Virus record (IMG/VR): IMGVR_UViG_3300037488_000784
Location: 1 to 23,023 of that record
Reading direction: 5' to 3' (one strand)
Length of the DNA: 23,023 nt
Origin: a virus
This document shows positions 8,479 to 13,662 of the stretch, piece by piece. The position numbers and the translations under genes are program-made. The notes under the pieces were generated by a model. That model saw nothing but the letters and a program-made list of their open reading frames with translations. It did not search any database and was not told the origin of the DNA. Position 1 is the first letter of the stretch. Each line of letters opens with the position of its first letter.

Positions 8479-11400
8479 TCACTCCACGGAAATCGTACCC
8501 TCTCCATCAAGCAGCTCCTTCGGGACACTGATCTGCATCACCTTCACGCGCATCGCGGGGCCGTCCGTCTTGGCCAGCATGTCTTTGCGCAGGTACTGAA
8601 TGCGGAACTGCTGCGGGCCTTTCTGCATGTTCTCCAACTGACGCTTGAAGTCCGTGTAGCCAAAGCTCATTGACGAGCAATGCCGACGCAGCAGTGACTC
8701 CTCCACAAAGTACTCGACGTAATTGCTATGGTGCGTCCCGTGCTCAATACGGCCCATCACCGTGTTCTTGGTGCTGGTCTTGCCCTGCAGGTCTTTGCCC
8801 AGGTCAGCGATAAGCTGGCCCATCGTGTCGAAGCGCAGCACAACGAACTTGCCGTAGAACTCACGGGTGTACTCGTTGAGCACATCCTCAGCCGTGCGCA
8901 CAGACTTCTTGTGCGAAGAACGTGCAAGAGTCACAAGATCCTTCAGTGCGTCCATCACCGCCGCCACAGGCGACTCAATGATGTTGGCGTACTTCGGCCC
9001 CAGCAGGATAGCGGCGGTCACAGTGGACGTGCAGCCAGCATGCCAGAAGCGCTCCTCATCCGCGAAGTCCATCGCCACGCGCAGCCGCTCGTGAACCTTG
9101 CTCCACATCTCCTTGGCCACGTCATAGTTACGCACAAGCCACCGCACCCAGGCTTCACCCGCCACGCCGTAATTCAGGCTCAACTCACGCAGGATCTCGC
9201 GCTCAGGCTTATCGAAGGACAGCTCCCGCGTGGGGTTCCACTCCAGCATACGCATCAGCTCACCGTGAGAGGAGTGCTTGCGCCCACCCACCAACAGGTC
9301 AACCATGTGCGTGTTAGCCGTCATCGTGCAGGTCAGCGCCCAGGTGCTGTTGTTGACCCGTTCCCGGTTCGTGCCAGCCTCCATGCGCTCCTTGCCCTGG
9401 CCTTCAGAGATATCGAAAATCAGCTCAGGCGCCCACTCCGTGTCGTTACGAGTCTTGGTGGTGATCTCGTCGATCAACAAAGGCAGGCTGTTGAGCAGAC
9501 CCGCACGCTGCTGCAGTGCCACGAACGAGGTGCCCTTGCCTGTGCGGTAGTGCACAGGATGTCCCCAGACTCCGGCCTTCAAGCTCAGGGACAGCGACTT
9601 ACCCGTGCCGCTCGATGTCGAGCCGATGTGCCACACGAAGCCCTTGTGGTCGGAGAAGTGCATGAGCGCAGACCCGAACGAGTCCATGCAGAGCGCCAGC
9701 ATCGTGTTCATGCCTCGGCCAATCAGCAACTCCCAAGGCTTGCGCCAACTATCAAGGGATCCTTTGCTGTTGGTGTTGCGGTTGATGTTCTCCATGCCGG
9801 GCATAGGCACCACGATCTCTGAGCCGTTAGGCTTGAAGACCCGGTTGTTGTAGACGAAGGACTTATCCTTCTGCCACCCGAACTGCAGCGGTACGTCCAC
9901 CACCTTGCGCTCTTGCGCAGCGCTCTCCACACAGGCCCGAACGTAGGCGTACAGGTGCGGGTCTGACATCTGACCAAACGATGCGTAGATATTGTTCGAT
10001 GCGAGGCACTTGAGCAGCTCATCCTTGGACACCACCGCCTTGCTGGGCATGATGACCTGACGATGCTCCATCGTTGCTGCACGACCTTCAGGCGCTGGGC
10101 CTACGGGACGGATGGCAAGCAAATGAACTTGATGCTCTTGCTCCTGGCGCAGCATGTCCACCACAAACAAGTCGTGCGGCAGGATCTGGATCTGCGTCTT
10201 GATCTCTACGCCTGTGGCGTCCTTCTCCTTGATGTTGCGGTACACGCCGCCGTGCTTGCCGTAGTCGAACCCCCGTGGAGGTGGTGGGCGCAGAACCGTG
10301 CAGGTCTTGATGTTCTCAGGCAGTCCGTCATCGACGTGGAACTCATCCTCAATATGGGTTTTGCTTTGCTCGGGCTCGTCGTCCGTGCTGTTGTGGATCG
10401 GGATCACCAGTTCCTTGGCCCGGTTGTCGGTGATGACCTCCCGCCCCAGCGCCAGAGCGTTGGTGATGGTGCCCCAGAACGGGCACTTCGGGCAGATCCC
10501 GGGGTTCTCGCTGTCCATCTTGATACAGGTGTAGGGGCCCTTGATCTCGGCGAGCTTCTGGTTCATGCGCTCAGGCGTATACGGGTGCAGCTCGGAGAGC
10601 TTGTGGGTGAACTGCCCAGCATCCGTACACACCTTGGCCCAGGACAGCAGCCCCCGCCATAGCGGCTCCATACCGTCTTGCTTGGCGTTGTTCTGGTAGA
10701 ACTCTAACTGGCCGCAGCCCACGCCCTTCTCAGACTTGAGCCAGATCGTCTCGAATCGCGTAGCGCTGTTGTTCATCAACGCCTCTGCCGCAGCCGATCG
10801 CTTAGCCGCAGCCTTACTAGGCCGTGTGCCTGCTAGATCAACACTGGTCGCTACGAAGTTGTTGCTGATCGGAGCGTTCTCCGCCTTAAGCACCCCTCGA
10901 ATAGCCGCCCCAAAATGGCGGATGTCTACCTTGGCCGTACCCTCAAACAGCACCTTGACCGCACGGGGGGTCTCGTACTTGGCCTTGTTGTTGAACGTAC
11001 CCGGTATGCGCAAGACTCGCGCAGCGTCAGCCGTCACCGTCATGTCGATCTCCAGCCCCTCCTGCTTGCACAGGCGCTTGAAGTTCTCGGCAACGGGTTT
11101 CCAACTGGTAATGTCGACTTCCTCAGTCAATGGCCAGTAGCAGTGCAGGCCGCCACCGGAACTGACCATCCACGGAACGCCAAAAGAGTCGAGGCCCGTC
11201 TTTTCAAGAAACGCCCCCAGCGCAACGGCGGCATCACGCTTGGTCGTGTACCCATCCATGTCGATAAAAATCGACTTAATGAACTGCGCATTTTCTGCCT
11301 TGCGGCTTTTGTTTTCTTTGAACGTAGACAGGGCGAAGTAGATGTCCCTGGATGCACCTAGCCACGCCTTAACTTTGGGGCGGATGTCGGGCAGGTCATT

Positions 11401-11502
11401 TACAAAAGCGTGCTCTTTTTTAGCCGAGCTGAGTTCCGCAACACAGTAATACCCGTGACCGGGCGACGGAAGCACCTCCGCTAGAAACTCAAGCGGTTTC
11501 AT
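8479..11502 (-). CDS. Primase-helicase (AEP-type primase fused to P-loop ATPase)
   Basis: The product is 1007 residues; the ATG follows AAAAGG at a 7-base spacing. The N-terminal 210 residues look like an archaeo-eukaryotic/RepB-type primase: IFIDMDGY with D81 and D83 as metal-binding acids, SSGGGLHCYWP (S115 to H120) as the catalytic histidine motif, and ARVLRIPGTFNNK as the third motif. A cysteine cluster (TCIKMDSENPGICPKCPFWG) in the middle suggests a zinc site. The C-terminal half carries a Walker A motif GSTSSGTGKS (K635) and a Walker B PLLIDEI, as in DUF927-like phage helicases. The expected role is priming and unwinding at the phage replication fork, with the family A polymerase encoded about 6 kb away. 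It is the last gene of the leftward block. Hexameric helicase activity is inferred from family resemblance. Confidence 0.88.
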   Translation of the reverse strand: MKPLEFLAEVLPSPGHGYYCVAELSSAKKEHAFVNDLPDIRPKVKAWLGASRDIYFALSTFKENKSRKAENAQFIKSIFIDMDGYTTKRDAAVALGAFLEKTGLDSFGVPWMVSSGGGLHCYWPLTEEVDITSWKPVAENFKRLCKQEGLEIDMTVTADAARVLRIPGTFNNKAKYETPRAVKVLFEGTAKVDIRHFGAAIRGVLKAENAPISNNFVATSVDLAGTRPSKAAAKRSAAAEALMNNSATRFETIWLKSEKGVGCGQLEFYQNNAKQDGMEPLWRGLLSWAKVCTDAGQFTHKLSELHPYTPERMNQKLAEIKGPYTCIKMDSENPGICPKCPFWGTITNALALGREVITDNRAKELVIPIHNSTDDEPEQSKTHIEDEFHVDDGLPENIKTCTVLRPPPPRGFDYGKHGGVYRNIKEKDATGVEIKTQIQILPHDLFVVDMLRQEQEHQVHLLAIRPVGPAPEGRAATMEHRQVIMPSKAVVSKDELLKCLASNNIYASFGQMSDPHLYAYVRACVESAAQERKVVDVPLQFGWQKDKSFVYNNRVFKPNGSEIVVPMPGMENINRNTNSKGSLDSWRKPWELLIGRGMNTMLALCMDSFGSALMHFSDHKGFVWHIGSTSSGTGKSLSLSLKAGVWGHPVHYRTGKGTSFVALQQRAGLLNSLPLLIDEITTKTRNDTEWAPELIFDISEGQGKERMEAGTNRERVNNSTWALTCTMTANTHMVDLLVGGRKHSSHGELMRMLEWNPTRELSFDKPEREILRELSLNYGVAGEAWVRWLVRNYDVAKEMWSKVHERLRVAMDFADEERFWHAGCTSTVTAAILLGPKYANIIESPVAAVMDALKDLVTLARSSHKKSVRTAEDVLNEYTREFYGKFVVLRFDTMGQLIADLGKDLQGKTSTKNTVMGRIEHGTHHSNYVEYFVEESLLRRHCSSMSFGYTDFKRQLENMQKGPQQFRIQYLRKDMLAKTDGPAMRVKVMQISVPKELLDGEGTISVE

Positions 11503-11523
11503 GTACGGGCCTTTTCTTTTGGG

Positions 11524-11682
11524 TTATTCGGAGGCGGAGTCTCTGGCTTCAGCGTCGACGTACTCCTCTAGTCGGAGCATCAGCTCCGATACCCACTGCG
11601 CAGAAAGTTTGTCGGCGCCGGTGAGCCAACTGTACTTAAGCAATTCTTCGTTACTCAGGGATGTAGGTTGAATGCCTTGCAT
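11524..11682 (-). CDS. Small hypothetical protein (52 aa)
   Basis: ATG at 11682 follows GGAG at a six-base spacing, and the frame runs to TAA at 11524-11526. The product begins MQGIQPTSLSNEELL and contains LMLRLEEYVD. It is acidic and apparently all helical. It overlaps the end of the HTH gene by 28 bases and ends 21 bases before the primase-helicase start. Small phage proteins starting with an NEELL-type helix and ending with a RLEE-type helix are common, but their function is not known to me. Confidence 0.65.
   Translation of the reverse strand: MQGIQPTSLSNEELLKYSWLTGADKLSAQWVSELMLRLEEYVDAEARDSASE
11572..11589. repeat. Short perfect hairpin (7-bp stem, 4-base loop)
   Basis: TCGGAGC (11572-11578) and GCTCCGA (11583-11589) form a perfect stem with a four-base loop. 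It lies inside the 52-residue gene, about 70 bases before the primase-helicase start codon on the minus-strand transcript. It could be an RNA structure or a protein-binding palindrome, or it could be chance. Confidence 0.4.
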
Positions 11683-11930
11683 ATCTTGCTCCACGCTTCT
11701 TCAGACGTTTTCGACGTCTGTAATATTTCAACAATCCGCTCTACCGCAGGGCGGTAGGCGACGAATACTTCACCGCCTTTCATCCAGTTGTAGACCGACT
11801 GGCGCGTAGATCCTACGGCGCGTGCGATCTTGGTGACTGGTACATCTAGGAATATGGCCCACTTTGCTAGGCGTGTTCCGAGTGAAAGCGGCTGCTCCTT
11901 TATCTGGACAATGAACTTAGGGTGGTACAT
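11655..11930 (-). CDS. Cro/repressor-like HTH protein (91 aa)
   Basis: Residues about 30-53 (DVPVTKIARAVGSTRQSVYNWM) form a recognisable helix-turn-helix of the Cro/C1 or transposase-resolvase kind, with the recognition helix at TRQSVYNWM. The rest is a short helical bundle. The ATG at 11930 has only a weak SD (AGG, 7 bases upstream). The strongest SD nearby instead precedes a 16-codon ORF whose stop is 8 bases before this start, which suggests translational coupling. The gene sits between the ssDNA-binding candidate and the primase-helicase. A role as regulator of the phage transcription programme is likely, but its operator is not known. Confidence 0.75.
   Translation of the reverse strand: MYHPKFIVQIKEQPLSLGTRLAKWAIFLDVPVTKIARAVGSTRQSVYNWMKGGEVFVAYRPAVERIVEILQTSKTSEEAWSKICKAFNLHP
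11702..11720. repeat. Perfect hairpin inside the HTH gene
   Basis: CAGACGT (11702-11708) pairs with ACGTCTG (11714-11720) across a five-base loop. The element lies in the 3' third of the HTH coding region, just upstream of the start of the 52-residue gene. As RNA it would put a stem about 20 bases before that start codon. Confidence 0.4.
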
Positions 11931-11938
11931 GGCGGCGC

Positions 11939-11989
11939 CTAGTGGCGGGGGGCGTTCGTGTGTTTGAAGCGTTTAAAAGCGAGGGCCAT
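11939..11989 (-). CDS. Possible 16-codon leader ORF before the HTH gene
   Basis: ATG at 11989 is preceded by AAGGAGG (11994-12000), one of the best SD sequences in the window, four bases upstream. The ORF encodes MALAFKRFKHTNAPRH, a strongly basic 16-residue peptide, and stops with TAG at 11939-11941, eight bases before the HTH start codon. It may be a translated leader that couples expression of the HTH gene, or a genuine micro-protein. No homologue is known to me, so it is given low confidence. Confidence 0.4.
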   Translation of the reverse strand: MALAFKRFKHTNAPRH

Positions 11990-12012
11990 AAGTCCTCCTT
12001 CCCCCCAAAACC

Positions 12013-13011
12013 TTACTCGTCGTCCCAGTCACTCACCATGTCAGCAAGGGTGCTCTTGCCTTCCACAGCGGGCTTCTTAGGCGCTTCCTTACGCACAGCA
12101 GGCTCTTCAACTTCTTCCGGCTCCTCAACTGCTGGAGCCGGTTCTGCCTTGGCCTTACGTGCTTTCGGCGCTGCAACTGCGGCAACTTCTTCATCCCCAG
12201 AATCTTCCTCAACTGCCGGAGCAGGTGCGGGTACGGGTGCGGGCTTGACCTTAGCGGGCGGCTTGCCGGCCAGAGCAGCAGGTGCTTCAGGCGCTGCGTC
12301 CATCTTCGCCACGGTCATCGTGATGGCCTTGACTGCATCATCCGTTGCCGCTTGTTGTTCGACGATCTCATACTCGTCATCACTCAGCCAGCGCATCGCT
12401 TTGAAGTGCAGCTTGGGTGACTCTGACTTGGTGTCGAACTTCATACGGGTAACGACTGCCTCTGGGTTGATGCCTTGAGCCACCAGCCACCGAGCATACT
12501 CTTGCAGCGGGCGGTTATCCCCCTCGGCTTTCCCGAAGATCGACGTAGCGGGCAGAGCCAACTGCAGCACGTCACCGCTCATGTCGTTCTCAAGCACCAC
12601 AGCCAGACGCTGTTGATAGCGGCAAGCGCGGCTGTTACCTTGGCCAGAGCCTGCGATGTTCTTGGGGCACTCAGCGCAGCGGGATGCTTGGGGGCTGGCG
12701 GCCTCGGGGCTCGGCTTGTCGCCGTCTGCTGACCAGCAGTCAGGGCCGGACACGGACTCCGCGTCGTAGCTCTTCATGTAGAACACGCGGCTGATCTTGG
12801 GCGCGGCCTTGACCAACACAACATCGAGGTGCCTGTCTTCGACGTTGGCAACTTCCTTGCCGCCGGACATCAAGCGGAACACGCCGCCCTTGATGGAGAC
12901 ACGCTTGCCGCCAGCAGCGCCGCCCGCCAGGGCCTTGGCCATGTCAGACAGTTCACCCTTACGGGCGAAGGCGGGGACGTTAGATGGGTTGAAAACGGTT
13001 ACGTTGCTCAT
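12013..13011 (-). CDS. Putative single-stranded DNA-binding protein (332 aa)
   Basis: The protein begins MSNVTVFNPSNVPAFARKG. It has a middle region of beta-strand-like segments (RHLDVVLVKA, RLAVVLENDMSGDVLQLALPA) and a probable zinc site with DCW, RCAECPKN and ACRYQQR. After about residue 235 it becomes Ala/Pro/Glu-rich and unstructured, and it ends in an acidic tail, DMVSDWDDE. An ordered core plus a disordered linker and acidic C-terminus is typical of phage and bacterial ssDNA-binding proteins, where the tail recruits polymerase and helicase. The gene lies between replication genes in the leftward operon; its ATG overlaps the stop of the 53-residue gene (ATGA). No single SSB family was recognised, so the function is inferred from architecture and context. 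Confidence 0.6.
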   Translation of the reverse strand: MSNVTVFNPSNVPAFARKGELSDMAKALAGGAAGGKRVSIKGGVFRLMSGGKEVANVEDRHLDVVLVKAAPKISRVFYMKSYDAESVSGPDCWSADGDKPSPEAASPQASRCAECPKNIAGSGQGNSRACRYQQRLAVVLENDMSGDVLQLALPATSIFGKAEGDNRPLQEYARWLVAQGINPEAVVTRMKFDTKSESPKLHFKAMRWLSDDEYEIVEQQAATDDAVKAITMTVAKMDAAPEAPAALAGKPPAKVKPAPVPAPAPAVEEDSGDEEVAAVAAPKARKAKAEPAPAVEEPEEVEEPAVRKEAPKKPAVEGKSTLADMVSDWDDE

Positions 13012-13169
13012 TGCTGTTCCTCTTTGGTGTTAGCTGCGGCTTCTTCTTGAGCGCGGGCTTGGGTTACGAGAGTCTCGATCAGGCCGCTGACTTCAGCGTA
13101 TGGGCGCTGGGCCAAGGCGTTGAGCAAAACCTGCGCTTGCTGCTGGGTGAAGGTAAAGGTCATGATCAT
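13008..13169 (-). CDS. Small hypothetical protein (53 aa)
   Basis: This gene fills the space between the coiled-coil protein and the ssDNA-binding candidate. The start at 13169 overlaps the upstream stop (ATGA); a second ATG six bases on (13163) would give 51 residues. GAGG lies about 11 bases before the first ATG. The product contains FTFTQQQAQVLLNALAQRP and a Gln/Glu/Ala-rich helical C-terminus, and its stop TGA overlaps the next start in the same ATGA manner. Coupled overlaps at both ends support a real gene. The function is unknown. Confidence 0.68.
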   Translation of the reverse strand: MIMTFTFTQQQAQVLLNALAQRPYAEVSGLIETLVTQARAQEEAAANTKEEQQ

Positions 13170-13582
13170 TTCGAAGGTTTCCTCACAGAGATTGAGTACT
13201 CTGAGTTGCTGTTGAGCCCAGGCGGGACTAAGCCGGGGTTTTCTTTCAAGAAGGAAGACATGTTGGTCTGCGCAATGCGCTTCTCAAACAGGTCAAGTAC
13301 GTCATGCTCCACCACAAACCGCTTGAACGAGTCCCAGTCTTGGGTCGAGTAGCGGGTCTTGGTGGAGAGAATTACTGTGCCCTCCTCCGTACTAACTGAC
13401 TTGACCCCGAGTGCCAACATCTTGTCTTTGAGCGCCGTCTTCACAGCTTCTTGCTGTGCTTTGAGCGTCTCGATCTCGGTCTCGTAGGCCGTCGTCAGTT
13501 CTTGAATCCGGGCCTGCATCTTGCGATACACCCGGGCCAGCTTATCCATAGGAATGCTGGCGGATTCGATGTCTTGCGTCAT
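13166..13582 (-). CDS. Hypothetical coiled-coil phage protein (138 aa)
   Basis: ATG at 13582 has a strong SD (AGGAG, 6 bases upstream). Residues 10-60 (LARVYRKMQARIQELTTAYETEIETLKAQQEAVK) form a clear coiled coil. The second half (VSTEEGTVILSTKTRYSTQDWDSF and following) is a small globular region with beta-strand character. The overall plan, an N-terminal helix pair followed by a compact domain, resembles Gam-like or Gp157-like phage proteins that act on host nucleases or bind DNA ends, but this likeness is of architecture only. It is the first gene after an 80-base gap that holds a promoter-like site and a palindrome. It probably begins a transcription unit continuing through the ssDNA-binding candidate and primase-helicase. 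Confidence 0.75.
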   Translation of the reverse strand: MTQDIESASIPMDKLARVYRKMQARIQELTTAYETEIETLKAQQEAVKTALKDKMLALGVKSVSTEEGTVILSTKTRYSTQDWDSFKRFVVEHDVLDLFEKRIAQTNMSSFLKENPGLVPPGLNSNSEYSISVRKPSK

Positions 13583-13607
13583 TTTTCTCTCCTATTCACT
13601 GTCTTAC

Positions 13608-13653
13608 TTGTCTAACGTTTGACAATCATAGCCGTAATTTTGCCGCTTGTATG
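13608..13653 (-). promoter_or_regulatory. Candidate promoter with overlapping operator-like palindrome
   Basis: On the minus strand a good -10 hexamer, TATGAT (13625-13630), lies 17 bases after a weak -35, CATACA (13648-13653). Overlapping the -10 edge and the predicted start site is an 18-bp near-perfect palindrome at 13608-13625, TTGTC-W-AACGTT-W-GACAA, with 16 of 18 positions symmetric. The element is in the 80-base gap between the helicase stop and the coiled-coil gene. The -35 match is poor, so an activator or a phage-specific polymerase may be needed. Confidence 0.5.
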
Positions 13654-13662
13654 CCCTCTTTT

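Noticed and set aside
8728-9822. 364-codon ORF on the plus strand
   Set aside because: Runs opposite the helicase half of the primase-helicase gene, whose Walker motifs are clear; the product is His/Arg/Leu-rich nonsense.
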